From positions 240,321-304,320 of the forward strand of contig JBCDBR010000001.1 in assembly GCA_039183205.1 (NCBI GenBank): DNA of 64,000 bases, given 5' to 3'. The first letter of the stretch is position 1. Each line of letters opens with the position of its first letter. The position numbers and the translations under genes are program-made. This DNA is from HKCCE3408 sp039183205 (GTDB lineage Bacteria > Pseudomonadota > Alphaproteobacteria > Rhodobacterales > Rhodobacteraceae). Positions 1-9,207 of this stretch are shown in pieces. The notes under the pieces are model-generated. The model saw only the letters and a program-made list of their open reading frames with translations, was not told where the DNA came from and did not search any database.

Positions 1-1400
1 GGTTGGTGTTCCTCGTGGTTGGTCATCGAGAACGATACATTCGTCAGGCGGTCAAAGCTGATCTTTCCATCCGGTTTGGGATAGTCGATCGATTTGAAAT
101 TCGCGGCTTGCCCGGTTGCGGCGGCGTCGGATTTACCATGCGATAGCGTGCCGAACGGGTTCAGCCCAGAGATATTGGCCGCCCACATATCGACACCGCC
201 GAGGGCAAGCCCGCCCATCAGACCATATCTTGACCAGAGCGGTTTGACGTTGCGCACCTGTTTGAGGTCCTTTGCAATCGGTCCTTCGCGCAGCTCCGTT
301 TCATAGGCGATCAATTCGTCCGACGCGCGACCGTCCTGGATCGCGGCATAAGCGGCCTCCGCGGCGGCCTTGCCAGATAGCATGGCATTGTGGTTGCCCT
401 TGATGCGCGGCACGTTCACCAGCCCGACGCCGCATCCCAAGATGGCCACGCCTGGAGCGACAGCCTTCGGCATTGACTGCCAGCCCCCTTCCGAGATCGC
501 GCGGGCGCCGTAAGCGATCCGTTTGCCACCCTTCAAAAGCTCCGCCACCATGGGATGATGCTTAAACCTCTGGAACTCCATATAGGGGTAAAGGTGCGGA
601 TTTTCGTAGTTTAGGTGCACCACAAAACCGACGTAAACTTGATTGTTATCAAGGTGATAAATAAAAGACCCGCCACCGGCATTGCGCCCCAAGGGCCAGC
701 CCATCGTGTGGATCACTTTACCTTCGCGGTGCTTCTCGGGATCGATCTCCCAAATCTCTTTCATCCCTAGGCCGAATTTTTGCGGATCGCGTCCGGCCGA
801 CAGGTCATATTTTTCCATGACTTCCTTGGTGAGCGACCCGCGAACGCCTTCGCCGAGGAAGATGTATTTGCCCAAAAGCTCCATGCCCGGCTCATAGCCG
901 TCGCTTGGCGTGCCGTCCGGGTTTTTGCCGAACTCGCCGGCCACGACGCCGCGCACCGTATCGCCGTCATAGACCAGTTCTGAACAGGCCATGCCGGGGA
1001 AAATCTCAACACCAAGCTCTTCGGCCTGCTCGGCCATCCAGCGGCACACATTGCCCATCGACACGATGTAATTGCCGTGGTTGGACATCAGCGGCGGCAT
1101 CATCCAATTCGGGATACGCAGTTGTCCGGCCGGTCCGGCCATGTAGAAATGATCTTCGCGAACCGGCACTGTGACGGGCGCGCCGCGGTCGTTCCAATCC
1201 GGCATCAAAGCGTCGAGACCGCATGGGTCAAGCACAGCGCCGGATAGAATATGCGCTCCAACCTCGGAGCCTTTTTCGAGCACCACAACCGTGATTTCGG
1301 GATCGAGCTGTTTGAGCCGGATTGCAGCGCTCAGCCCCGCAGGTCCGGCGCCGACGATCACGACATCATACTCCATCGATTCCCGTTCGATATCGGCCAT
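1..1400 (-). CDS. Electron transfer flavoprotein-ubiquinone oxidoreductase (ETF-QO), partial
   Basis: ETF-QO is a membrane-associated flavo-iron-sulfur enzyme that passes electrons from reduced ETF to ubiquinone. The gene reads leftward from an ATG at 1400 and runs off the left edge, so about 466 residues are present and the C-terminal part with the 4Fe-4S cysteines is missing. The N-terminus carries the FAD-binding motif VIVGAGPAGLSAA, then EKGSEVGAHILSGAV and a NYIVSMGNVCRWMAEQAE stretch typical of the family. The last visible residues, FDRLTNVSFSMTNHEE, match the segment just before the iron-sulfur domain. EtfB and EtfA, its electron donors, are encoded at 51.8-53.5 kb. Truncation is due to the window, not to mutation as far as can be seen. 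Confidence 0.93.
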   Translation of the reverse strand, partial: MADIERESMEYDVVIVGAGPAGLSAAIRLKQLDPEITVVVLEKGSEVGAHILSGAVLDPCGLDALMPDWNDRGAPVTVPVREDHFYMAGPAGQLRIPNWMMPPLMSNHGNYIVSMGNVCRWMAEQAEELGVEIFPGMACSELVYDGDTVRGVVAGEFGKNPDGTPSDGYEPGMELLGKYIFLGEGVRGSLTKEVMEKYDLSAGRDPQKFGLGMKEIWEIDPEKHREGKVIHTMGWPLGRNAGGGSFIYHLDNNQVYVGFVVHLNYENPHLYPYMEFQRFKHHPMVAELLKGGKRIAYGARAISEGGWQSMPKAVAPGVAILGCGVGLVNVPRIKGNHNAMLSGKAAAEAAYAAIQDGRASDELIAYETELREGPIAKDLKQVRNVKPLWSRYGLMGGLALGGVDMWAANISGLNPFGTLSHGKSDAAATGQAANFKSIDYPKPDGKISFDRLTNVSFSMTNHEEHQ

Positions 1401-1571
1401 CTGATGTTCCTTGGCTGAGGCGCCCCGCCTTTGCGCTGCGCAACAATATAGCTCCGCAGAGGGGTAGCGCGGGGGCGGGGGGTGGTCAATTAAAACGCTA
1501 GGGCAAAATCCCGCGTGCTGTGTGGAAGGACGCTCTGGCGTGCGCTACCTCAGGGCAAATTCGGAGACGTC

Positions 1572-1877
1572 ATGATGCGATACCTCTTTCTTGTACTTGC
1601 CGTTGTCGGTGTGCTGCCATGGGTCAATTTCTATCGCTGGTTTGCGGCCGAAGGTTGGGCCTTGCAGCCGATGATCGATGCCTGGTTTGTCAATCAGGCG
1701 ACGACCGGACTTGTGTGGGACTTGACGATTGCCGCGGTGGCGCTGACCCTATGGGTCTTGGTTGAGACCGCCCAGCGGCGCGATTGGTGGGGTCTTTTGG
1801 CCATTCCCGCGATTTATGGCATCGGGCTCAGCTGCGGCTTGCCGCTCTATCTGTACCTTCGGGCGCGCAGGGGCTAA
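1572..1877 (+). CDS. DUF2834 domain small membrane protein
   Basis: A 101-residue protein with about three hydrophobic segments (residues about 3-20, 45-65 and 75-95) and a C-terminal PLYLYLRAR motif typical of DUF2834 proteins. The function of this family is not known; it is probably an inner-membrane protein. I chose the ATG at 1572 (a second ATG follows at 1575) because a GGAG sequence sits about 7 bases upstream; the longer frame back to 1515 has no good ribosome site. It ends 10 bases before lysA and reads the same way, so the two may be co-transcribed. Confidence 0.75.
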   Translation: MMRYLFLVLAVVGVLPWVNFYRWFAAEGWALQPMIDAWFVNQATTGLVWDLTIAAVALTLWVLVETAQRRDWWGLLAIPAIYGIGLSCGLPLYLYLRARRG

Positions 1878-1887
1878 AGCGCGCGGT

Positions 1888-3153
1888 ATGGACCATTTTT
1901 TGTACCAAAACGGCATCCTTAGCGCCGAGGGTGTTGCGATCCCGGAGATCGCGGCAGAGGTTGGCACACCGTTTTATTTGTATTCTACGGCCACGCTTTT
2001 GCGCCACTACAGGCTTTTTGACGACGCGTTGTCCCCGCTGCCGCATCTGGTCTGCTACGCGATGAAGGCCAATTCGAACCAAGCGGTCATCAAGACGCTC
2101 GGCGATGCTGGCGCCGGGATGGATGTGGTCTCGGGCGGGGAATATGCCCGCGCCCGCGCGGCCGGCATTCCAGGGGATCGGATCGTCTTTTCCGGTGTCG
2201 GCAAAACGCGCGCCGAAATGGAACAGGTCCTCAGCGGTGGCATTCGCCAGGTGAACATCGAGAGCGAACCGGAGATGCACTTGCTGAGCCAAGTTGCCGC
2301 ATCCTTAGATGCCACTGTCCCGGTGACGGTTCGCATCAATCCAGACGTCGATGCCCAGACACATGAAAAAATCGCAACGGGCAAGGCCGAGAACAAGTTT
2401 GGCATTCCCATTGAACGCGCGTCCGAGGTCTATGCGTTGGCTGCCCGCCTGCCCGGTCTCACTGTGGTTGGCATTGATGTGCATATCGGCAGCCAGCTGA
2501 CCGAGCTTGCACCGTTTGAGACCGCATATCAGAAGGTTGCAGACCTCACACGTCAGTTGCGCGATGAAGGGCACGATATCCGCCGGCTCGATCTGGGCGG
2601 CGGTTTGGGCATCCCCTATACCCGCGGCAATGAGGCGCCGCCGCTGCCGGTTGAATTCGGCAATTTGATCAAGCGTTCGGTCGGCGATCTCGGCGTTGAG
2701 GTCGAAATTGAGCCAGGTCGCCTGATCGCCGGCAATGCCGGCATTTTGGTAAGCCAAGTGATTTTTGTGAAATCCGGCGCGGGACGGGATTTCTTAATCC
2801 TTGATGCCGCGATGAACGACCTGATCCGACCGGCGATGTATGACGCTTGGCACGACATTGTGCCGGTGATCGAGCCCGAACCGGGCGTTGCACAGAACGA
2901 TTACGACATCGTCGGTCCGGTCTGCGAGTCTGGCGACACCTTTGCAAAGAACCGTGCAATGCCCCCGGTCGTTGCCGGCGACCTTGTCGCATTCCGATCC
3001 GCTGGAGCCTATGGCGCTGTGATGTCGAGCGAATATAACACCCGACCGCTTATCCCAGAGGTTTTGGTGCAGGGCGATCAATTCGCGGTCATCCGCCCAA
3101 GACCGTCCTTTGAAGAAATCATTAACCGAGATATCTTACCCGAATGGCTATAA
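1888..3153 (+). CDS. lysA: Diaminopimelate decarboxylase
   Basis: PLP-dependent fold-type III decarboxylase that converts meso-diaminopimelate to L-lysine in the cytoplasm, the last step of lysine synthesis. At 421 residues it has the normal family length. Visible landmarks are the PLP lysine in CYAMKAN (K60), HIGSQ (199-203), the phosphate-binding GGGLGIPY (237-244), EPGR (275-278) and the second-subunit active-site motif CESGD (346-350). The start is the ATG at 1888 (MDHFLYQNG); an open frame continues upstream to 1762 but overlaps the DUF2834 gene and has no family similarity. The DUF4175 gene follows 27 bases downstream. Confidence 0.96.
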   Translation: MDHFLYQNGILSAEGVAIPEIAAEVGTPFYLYSTATLLRHYRLFDDALSPLPHLVCYAMKANSNQAVIKTLGDAGAGMDVVSGGEYARARAAGIPGDRIVFSGVGKTRAEMEQVLSGGIRQVNIESEPEMHLLSQVAASLDATVPVTVRINPDVDAQTHEKIATGKAENKFGIPIERASEVYALAARLPGLTVVGIDVHIGSQLTELAPFETAYQKVADLTRQLRDEGHDIRRLDLGGGLGIPYTRGNEAPPLPVEFGNLIKRSVGDLGVEVEIEPGRLIAGNAGILVSQVIFVKSGAGRDFLILDAAMNDLIRPAMYDAWHDIVPVIEPEPGVAQNDYDIVGPVCESGDTFAKNRAMPPVVAGDLVAFRSAGAYGAVMSSEYNTRPLIPEVLVQGDQFAVIRPRPSFEEIINRDILPEWL

Positions 3154-3180
3154 TGTCTGAAAGCCGATGAAGGGTGTTTC

Positions 3181-5784
3181 TTGACCGACAACTCATCGCC
3201 CGATGCTGACCCGCAAACGCGCGACGTTCTGAATGGTTTGCAATGGCCGCTCCGCTTGACGCGGGCCGGCATGGTAGTGGAACGCGCCGTTCGGGCCTTT
3301 TGGCCGTTTGCCACGATTGTCATGCTCATTCTGGCCTTGCTGGCGTTTCGGGTTGCAGATGCAGCGATCCTGCCGGTTTTGGTGAGCCTTGCGGCTGTTG
3401 GGTTCGTAGCGCTGATTTGGTCGCTGATTGCAGGGATAAGGCGGTTTCATTGGCCGAGCTGGGCTGATGCGGAGGCACGACTGGACGCGACCTTGGTCGG
3501 CCATCCGATCGCCACGTTGCAGGATGCACCGGCCGTTGGCGGGGATGATCCGGCCAGTATCGCCGTGTGGCGGGCGCATCTGCGCCGTATGCGCGCGCGT
3601 GTGCGCGGCGCGCGTGCCCCGGCGCCGGATCTCCGCGTAGCGGGACATGATCCCTTTGCGTTGCGGTTGATGGCGGCCACGGCGCTCCTGGCGGCGGTGC
3701 TGTTTGGCGCGCTTGGACGTGTGGGCGATGTCGGCCCGGTCCTTGTTGGCCCGATTGAGGCATCGACCGGTGGTCCGTCTTGGGAAGGCTGGATCGAACC
3801 GCCGCTTTATACGGCGCGCCCCTCGCTCTACCTCAATGACATTTCGCGTGAGGCGTTTGAGGCGCCCGAAGGGTCCCGGATCACGATCCGGTTCTACGGC
3901 TCCGACGGGGCGCTCAGCTTGCGCCAAACACTCAGTGACACGCCGCCGCCCGAAGGCGTATTGCCGACAGATGCGGCGCAAAACGTCACGCTTGAGCGCA
4001 GCGGGGAACTGGCCATTGACGGGCCCGGCGGGCAGGCCTGGATCGTATCAGCCCTGCCTGACCAAGCCCCCACGGTCGTCGTCGACGGAGAGCTTGGAGG
4101 CATTCCGCCAGGGCAATTCCAGCTGCCTTTTACTGCAACGGACGATTATGCCGTGGTGTCGGGGCGCGCCATCATCCGGCTTGATCCCAGTGCTGCCGAT
4201 CGGCGCTATGGATTGCGGGTCGATCCCGAACCGCGCGATCCGGTTATTTTGGACCTGCCGATGCCATTTTCGGGCAGCCGTTCTGAATTCACAGAAGTGC
4301 TTGTTGAGGACCTGTCGCTGCATCCCTACGCGAACCTGCCGGTCACCATCTCGCTTGAGGTCACCGACCATGCCGGGCAGATCGGTACGACAACCGAAAG
4401 CTTCGACCGCCTACCCGGTCGGCGGTTTTTCGACCCGCTTGCCAACGCGTTGATTGAAATGCGCCGGGACCTTTTGTGGTCGCGCGAAAATGCAATGCGC
4501 ACGATGCAGCTATTGCGCGCCGTTACCTGGCAAGCGGAAGACTTGTGGGACGATGAGGCGGCCTATCTTTTGACCCGCAGCGCGATGCGACGGCTTGAGG
4601 CCGCGATTGACGGCCTGTCGCAGGAGACGCAGGACGCGGTCGCTGAGATGCTGTGGGAAGCGGCGCTGATGATCGAAGAGGGTGAGCTTTCGGGCGCGCT
4701 TGAACGGTTGCGTCGGGCGCAGGATCGGCTGGCCGAAGCGATGCGCCAAGGCGCGTCACCCGAAGAGATCGATCAATTGATGCAAGAGCTGCGTGAAGCG
4801 ATGGATGAATACATGCGCGAGCTTGCTGAAAACGCGCAGCCCGGCGAGACGGACCAGCCCGATCAGTCCGGGGAATCGATGGAAATGTCGATGGCCGACA
4901 TCGAAGAGATGATGCGCCAGATCCAAGAACTCATCGAACAAGGCCGCATGGCGGAGGCGATGGAGATGATGGAAGCGCTGCGGCAGATGATGGAAAACAT
5001 GCAGATGACGCAGGGTGGCAACGGCGACGGGCCCCGCAGCCCCGGCCAACAAGCCATGGAGGGCCTGCAAGATACGTTGCGCGATCAGCAGGACCTGTCC
5101 GATGACAGCTTCCGCGAGTTGCAGGAACAATTCAACAATCCTGGAAGGCCGGGCAGTCCTGACCAACAAAGCCAGCCGCAGCAGGGCCAACAGCAGCAAG
5201 GCCAACCAGGCAGCAGCGCCCAAAACGGCGAAGACGGTGCCGATGGCCAAGCCGAAGGCGGCACGCAGGGCGGTGAAAATGACGGCCGCACGCTTGCCGA
5301 ACGGCAGGAAGAATTGTTGCGTCAATTGCAGGAGCAGGCCCAAAGCTTGCCTGGGCTGAGCTCAGAAAGCGCTGAGGAGGCCGAGCGGCTACTGGGCGAT
5401 GCGGCGCGCGCGATGGACGAGGCCGCAGAGGCGCTTGAGGGCGGAGCGCTTGCCGACGCGCTCAACAGTCAAAGCGAAGCGATGGAAGCCCTGCGTGAGG
5501 GCATGGGCGAGTTGGGCCGTGCCCTTGCCGAAGCGCAGGGGCTGGAAGATCCCGGCCAAGGACAAGCACAAGGCAACGCCGCGCCGTCCAGCCCGTCGCG
5601 GGATCCTCTGGGCCGCCAGGCCGGAAATTCAGGCGCATTCGGTACCGAAGAGGGCTTCGAGCGTCGAGAAGAGGCGTTTCGCCGTGCGCGCGAATTGCTC
5701 GACGAATTGCGCCGCCGTTCGGCAGAGCAAAGCCGGCCCGACGTCGAACTCGACTATTTGCGCCGCCTCCTCGACCAATTTTAG
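3181..5784 (+). CDS. TIGR02302 / DUF4175 family membrane protein
   Basis: An 867-residue protein of the alphaproteobacterial TIGR02302 (DUF4175) family, of unknown function. Two hydrophobic segments lie close together near residues 40-80 and another near 160-180, followed by a beta-rich region to about residue 400 that should lie outside the membrane. From about 430 on it is helical and charged, with a Met/Glu-rich stretch (about 560-620, repeated MEMM and MMEN-type words) and then a Gln/Gly-rich linker (about 655-705). No ATG is in frame near the front; TTG at 3181 follows AAGGG. Same orientation as lysA. The low-complexity tail may be a flexible or coiled-coil interaction region; this is inference. 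Confidence 0.85.
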   Translation: MTDNSSPDADPQTRDVLNGLQWPLRLTRAGMVVERAVRAFWPFATIVMLILALLAFRVADAAILPVLVSLAAVGFVALIWSLIAGIRRFHWPSWADAEARLDATLVGHPIATLQDAPAVGGDDPASIAVWRAHLRRMRARVRGARAPAPDLRVAGHDPFALRLMAATALLAAVLFGALGRVGDVGPVLVGPIEASTGGPSWEGWIEPPLYTARPSLYLNDISREAFEAPEGSRITIRFYGSDGALSLRQTLSDTPPPEGVLPTDAAQNVTLERSGELAIDGPGGQAWIVSALPDQAPTVVVDGELGGIPPGQFQLPFTATDDYAVVSGRAIIRLDPSAADRRYGLRVDPEPRDPVILDLPMPFSGSRSEFTEVLVEDLSLHPYANLPVTISLEVTDHAGQIGTTTESFDRLPGRRFFDPLANALIEMRRDLLWSRENAMRTMQLLRAVTWQAEDLWDDEAAYLLTRSAMRRLEAAIDGLSQETQDAVAEMLWEAALMIEEGELSGALERLRRAQDRLAEAMRQGASPEEIDQLMQELREAMDEYMRELAENAQPGETDQPDQSGESMEMSMADIEEMMRQIQELIEQGRMAEAMEMMEALRQMMENMQMTQGGNGDGPRSPGQQAMEGLQDTLRDQQDLSDDSFRELQEQFNNPGRPGSPDQQSQPQQGQQQQGQPGSSAQNGEDGADGQAEGGTQGGENDGRTLAERQEELLRQLQEQAQSLPGLSSESAEEAERLLGDAARAMDEAAEALEGGALADALNSQSEAMEALREGMGELGRALAEAQGLEDPGQGQAQGNAAPSSPSRDPLGRQAGNSGAFGTEEGFERREEAFRRARELLDELRRRSAEQSRPDVELDYLRRLLDQF

Positions 5785-6006
5785 GCAAGCGGGCCTTGGG
5801 CGGGTCCGACCGACCCTGCCATAGCCCTGACCGATGGCACAAAGGCCAATCGTCCAGGTCCCACGTATCTTGGCCGCAGGCTTTTTGACGTTGATTGGGG
5901 TTCTGAGGTTGGAAAGGGGCCAGCCCGAGCGTCGCTGGTGCGCCGCGTTCGATTTTGCGAGACCCGCAGAACCGCGCCCTAAAGTCGCAAGAGCCTGACG
6001 GACTAG
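5785..6006. other. Intergenic stretch left of the IS, no convincing gene
   Basis: Between the DUF4175 stop and the insertion sequence there is one short open frame on the + strand (5834-5998, 54 codons, starting MAQRPIVQVP). It has no recognisable domain and ends five bases before the CTAG that flanks the element. I cannot tell whether it is a gene, so it is not called as one. Confidence 0.4.
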
Positions 6007-6843
6007 GGTTTGTTGACGTTCACTTGATCCATAGCATGGCTGCGGCGAGAGAAATGAATGCGGCGAAGCTGCTATCTGTTTTGCAGTATCGAGTGGCTAT
6101 GCCTCTGTAATCCTTTATTTTCTGGAAGAAATTTTCGATGAGGTGCCGCCACTTGTACATCTCTTCGTCGTAGTCCGCCGGGTTATTGCGCTTTTTGCCG
6201 GGCGGGATAACCGAGATTGTGCCCTGCACGTCCAGCGCCGCGCGCAGCCAATCGGCATCGAATGCACGATCTGCCAAGAGGTGGTCAGCGCCAAGACCTT
6301 TGATCAAGTCCGGCACGCTGCGCAGATCAGGAGCCTGCCCCGGCAAAAGGCAGAAATCAGTCATGTTTCCAAGCGCGTCGGTCAATGACAGTATCTTGGT
6401 CGTGACGCCACCACGCTAGCGCCCTATGGCCTGGCCTTGAGTCCCCCTTTAGCGCCCTGACCGGAGCGATGCACATTGACGATGGTGCCGTCGATCATAG
6501 CTTACTCCAAGTCGATATCTGCGCTTAAGGCTCTGAAAATGCGATAAAATACGTCAGCCTTGACCCATCGTGGAAATCGTTTGAACACCGCGTTCCAATT
6601 GCCGAATTTTGCTGGCAACTCTCGCCACTGCGCGCCAGTTGGCGCGATCCACAACACCGCCTCCAAGAACAGGCGCGGATCGCGTCCGGTCTGGCCAGGG
6701 TCACTGACCTCGCCAAGGCAGAAGGGTTCGATGATCGCCCATTGGGCATCGCTCAATACACGTCGGGTCAAGGCTGCTCTCCTGTTGTTTGCAACCTGGA
6801 GTCAGACCTCAAATCAAATGTGAATCCTGAACGTCAACAGACC
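6007..6843 (-). mobile_element. IS5 family (IS427-like group) insertion sequence, decayed
   Basis: An 837-bp element bounded by imperfect inverted repeats: GGTTTGTTGACGTTCA at 6007 and, read on the other strand from 6843, GGTCTGTTGACGTTCA (15 of 16 bases match). Each side is flanked by CTAG (6003-6006 and 6844-6847), consistent with a target duplication at a CTAG site as used by IS427-type elements; because CTAG is palindromic, a shorter TA duplication is equally possible. Size, ends, two-frame transposase and a run of AAAGGGGGA for -1 slippage all fit the group. The transposase has two nonsense codons, so this copy is very probably inactive. Confidence 0.88.
6020..6771 (-). pseudogene. IS427-type transposase (orfA/orfB) broken by two stop codons
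   Basis: OrfA starts at 6771 (MTRRVLSDAQWAIIEPF) and orfB ends at 6020 (AAMLWIK). In intact relatives orfA continues ...LEYAMID; here the Tyr codon is TAA (6502-6504). Past it the frame reads AMIDGTIVNVHRSGQGAKGG to the slippery AAAGGGGGA (6450-6442 read on the minus strand), where a -1 shift gives GGTQGQAIGR. In the new frame the codon expected for Ser in GRSRGG is TAG (6416-6418). Each stop is one substitution from a sense codon. DDE residues are still recognisable: D in AMID, D in LLADRAFDADW and E in RHLIENFFQKIK. Decay by point mutation is therefore likely. Confidence 0.85.
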
Positions 6844-7200
6844 CTAGTCTGCGACGCTGGGATTGCGTGCCCAAACCCCGGGATGGGGCATTGCATGCGG
6901 TCATACCGCGCATGCGTCCGTGGCTGCGCTGCCGGTTACATGATGTGAACGACCGGCACCCCGCACAATTTGTGACGACGCGCCGTGGCATGGCAGTGCG
7001 CGGCGACAGGATTGGGTGTCGAATGTGCATGGTTTGGAACCGCGCGCGCGTTCATCGCGGCAATTGGTGCGGCGTTGGGGCATAAGGCCCACATCGTCGA
7101 CGCGCGCCTCTTTGGGCCCGGGCGACTTCGCATCGGCACGTTGTTTCGGACGTCAAATCGAGCCGATGACCCGCCTTAATCCGACCCGCGCGCGCGGAAT
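6844..7200. other. About 350 bp with no convincing gene
   Basis: GC-rich stretch between the IS and the stop codon of the zinc-ribbon gene. It has only short overlapping frames on both strands (for example 6985-7179 + and 6936-7139 -) that resemble shadows of each other, with no family motif. I looked for tmRNA, RNase P RNA, SRP RNA and tRNA signatures and saw none. It could be a gene remnant or an untranslated RNA, but nothing in the sequence settles it. Confidence 0.4.
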
Positions 7201-8361
7201 TTAACCGTCTGTGGCGGTCTCTGGTGTTGACGTTTCATCCGCGGGTTCACCTGCGGGCGCGTCACCTTCCGTCACCTCATCTCCTTCGACCGCCGTTTCG
7301 GGCGCATCCTCGGCCACCGCCGGCGTCGGCTCTGCCACGGGTTCGTCTGGCTCTGCCGCGGCTTCTGGCGCCGGTGCAGGGTCGGTTCCGGCCTCGGGTG
7401 CTGCGGCAGCCTCCTCCGGCACGTCGTCCTCACCGCCACCGGTCAACGCGCCTTGCGCGACCTCGTCAATCCATCCCCGCAAGCGATCGACCTGCGCGAC
7501 ATAACCCTGCAAGGCAGGGCCGATCTGGGGCACCGCATCCGCGATCCTAGGCGCATTGACGTAAACGCCGATCAGGGCCGCAAAAATCAAAACGGCGATG
7601 GCAAAGCCCAGCCGCGTGCCGGCGCGCCGCCGTGGACGCGCTTCGACGGTATCGATATCGGTGCCACCCGCTCCACCGGCGCTCCGGTTTTCGGTTGCCC
7701 GAAGGGTCGAGTTGATTTCCTCGATATCCGGCAGCAAATCTCGACGCGAATTGTTCCCCGCCGCGCCGCCCGCCGCGGCCGCCGCAATTTGCGCCTCAAT
7801 CGCGCTGTCGCCCCCGCCATAGCGCGCCGCTGCATCGCTGCGGGCGCGTTCCCGTGGCGCGTCCTGGAGTTCGCCGATGTTTTCCGCCTCGGCCACCAAG
7901 TCGCTGACGACCGCACCCAGGGCCGCATCCTCATCGGAGATCGGTTCGTCGTCTTCCGGCAACGGGTCTTCGGGCAACAGGTCTTCTGGTACGGGGTCGT
8001 CCGGCGCCTCAAGCGGCATTTCGTCTTGATGTTCCAGAGCGCCTGCTTCTTGCTCGCGCAGCGCGGTTTCCCGTGCCGCTTCTTCCCGGAGCACGTCGCG
8101 CACCTCCGGATCAAGCTCCCGCCGTGGCGGCTCGGCCTCCTCGGCCATCGGCGCGTCACGAAGCGGCCTGCTGATTTCTCGGTGCGCGGCAGGCGGCTCC
8201 GGTGGGGGCGGTGTCGCTTCGACAGTGGCATCGCCCTGCCGAACACCGGGCTGGAACCAGGTGGTGGTGCAATTCGAACACTGAACATCACGACCCTCTG
8301 GCGGGATCATCGCTTCGTCAACTTCGTACCGCGCACCGCAATTTGGACATGTAAGTCGCAT
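7201..8361 (-). CDS. MJ0042-type zinc-ribbon domain membrane protein
   Basis: A 386-residue protein with an N-terminal zinc ribbon, CPNC (C5, C8) and CSNC (C28, C31), of the kind found by the MJ0042 finger model. A long, acidic, Pro/Glu/Ala-rich region follows (about 45-245), then one transmembrane helix (about 251-268) and an Ala/Glu/Pro-rich tail. Topology suggests a cytoplasmic finger joined to an envelope domain; the role is unknown. I start at the ATG at 8361 since the finger begins at residue 5; the frame upstream to 8505 crosses the ftsE promoter region. It is transcribed away from ftsE, 168 bp apart, a pairing I recall from other Rhodobacterales. Confidence 0.85.
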   Translation of the reverse strand: MRLTCPNCGARYEVDEAMIPPEGRDVQCSNCTTTWFQPGVRQGDATVEATPPPPEPPAAHREISRPLRDAPMAEEAEPPRRELDPEVRDVLREEAARETALREQEAGALEHQDEMPLEAPDDPVPEDLLPEDPLPEDDEPISDEDAALGAVVSDLVAEAENIGELQDAPRERARSDAAARYGGGDSAIEAQIAAAAAGGAAGNNSRRDLLPDIEEINSTLRATENRSAGGAGGTDIDTVEARPRRRAGTRLGFAIAVLIFAALIGVYVNAPRIADAVPQIGPALQGYVAQVDRLRGWIDEVAQGALTGGGEDDVPEEAAAAPEAGTDPAPAPEAAAEPDEPVAEPTPAVAEDAPETAVEGDEVTEGDAPAGEPADETSTPETATDG

Positions 8362-8529
8362 CGGATTTCGCCTTTTTTGCCCGCTTTCTGCAGGCCGTAC
8401 TGCCTCGTTATCCACAATATCATTAACAACCCGCGCACGCCATTCCAAGCGCCGTGCGTGAAGCAAGATTGCAACCGTTCTGCAGGTGAGGCAAGACTGC
8501 GCCACATCTACCCTCGACGGGAGCTTCCG

Positions 8530-9207
8530 GTGATCGCGCTTTCGGACGTCGCATATGGCTACGGCGCCGCGCCTTTATTCGACGGGGTCAATTTGGATTT
8601 GACGCCGGGCTCGGTCCATTTCCTTACCGGCGCGTCCGGCGCGGGAAAGACGACCTTCCTGCGCTTGTGCTACGGCGATCTTTTGCCAACCCGGGGCCAA
8701 GTGGCTTTGTTTGGCGCACCAAGTTCGGGCTTGTCCCGCGACGGTATCGCCCGCGCACGACAAAGGATCGGCGTGGTGCACCAGGATTGTCAGTTCCTCG
8801 ATCATCTGCCCGTGGCGGAAAACATTACCCTTCCTTTGACCGTGGCCGACAGCAAGGGTCGGCATACCGAAGAAAACCTGGCCGAACTTTTGGCTTGGGT
8901 TGGCCTCGCGGATCGCGCCGATGCCATGCCGCCCGAGCTGTCCGGCGGCGAACGTCAACGCGCCGCGCTGGCACGCGCCGTTATCATGGATCCGGAGATG
9001 ATTTTGGCCGATGAGCCCACTGGCAATGTAGATTGGGACATGTCGGTTCGGCTGTTAACCCTTCTGACCGAGCTCAACGGCATGGGTAAATCCGTGTTGA
9101 TGGCCACCCATGACCTCAGCCTCATTCGGGCCGCAAAAACGCGAACCCAAGCCCGTGTTCTGCGCCTCAATGGCGGTAAATTGGCGCTTGCGGGGGCGGA
9201 TCTATGA
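8530..9207 (+). CDS. ftsE: Cell division ATP-binding protein FtsE
   Basis: ABC ATPase that works with FtsX at the septum and couples divisome assembly to peptidoglycan hydrolase activation. At 225 residues it is full length. Walker A is GASGAGKTT (34-42), the signature is LSGGERQR and Walker B with the following Glu is MILADEPTGN. I chose GTG at 8530, preceded by GGGAG, because it gives a standard N-terminus; the open frame back to 7453 is antisense to the zinc-ribbon gene and is not real. The stop overlaps the ftsX start by 4 bases (ATGA). Confidence 0.95.
   Translation: MIALSDVAYGYGAAPLFDGVNLDLTPGSVHFLTGASGAGKTTFLRLCYGDLLPTRGQVALFGAPSSGLSRDGIARARQRIGVVHQDCQFLDHLPVAENITLPLTVADSKGRHTEENLAELLAWVGLADRADAMPPELSGGERQRAALARAVIMDPEMILADEPTGNVDWDMSVRLLTLLTELNGMGKSVLMATHDLSLIRAAKTRTQARVLRLNGGKLALAGADL

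Noticed and set aside
1762..1887. Longer N-terminus for LysA
   Set aside because: It overlaps the DUF2834 gene in another frame; the family N-terminus starts at 1888.
3193..3981. Long minus-strand frame of 262 codons opposite the DUF4175 gene
   Set aside because: Arg-rich shadow of a real gene; no motif and no promoter context.
5834..5998. 54-codon open frame left of the IS
   Set aside because: No domain, no clear ribosome site, and it may be chance in GC-rich DNA.
7453..8529. Open frame that would extend FtsE by about 360 residues
   Set aside because: It is antisense to the zinc-ribbon gene, has no family similarity, and FtsE is complete from GTG 8530.
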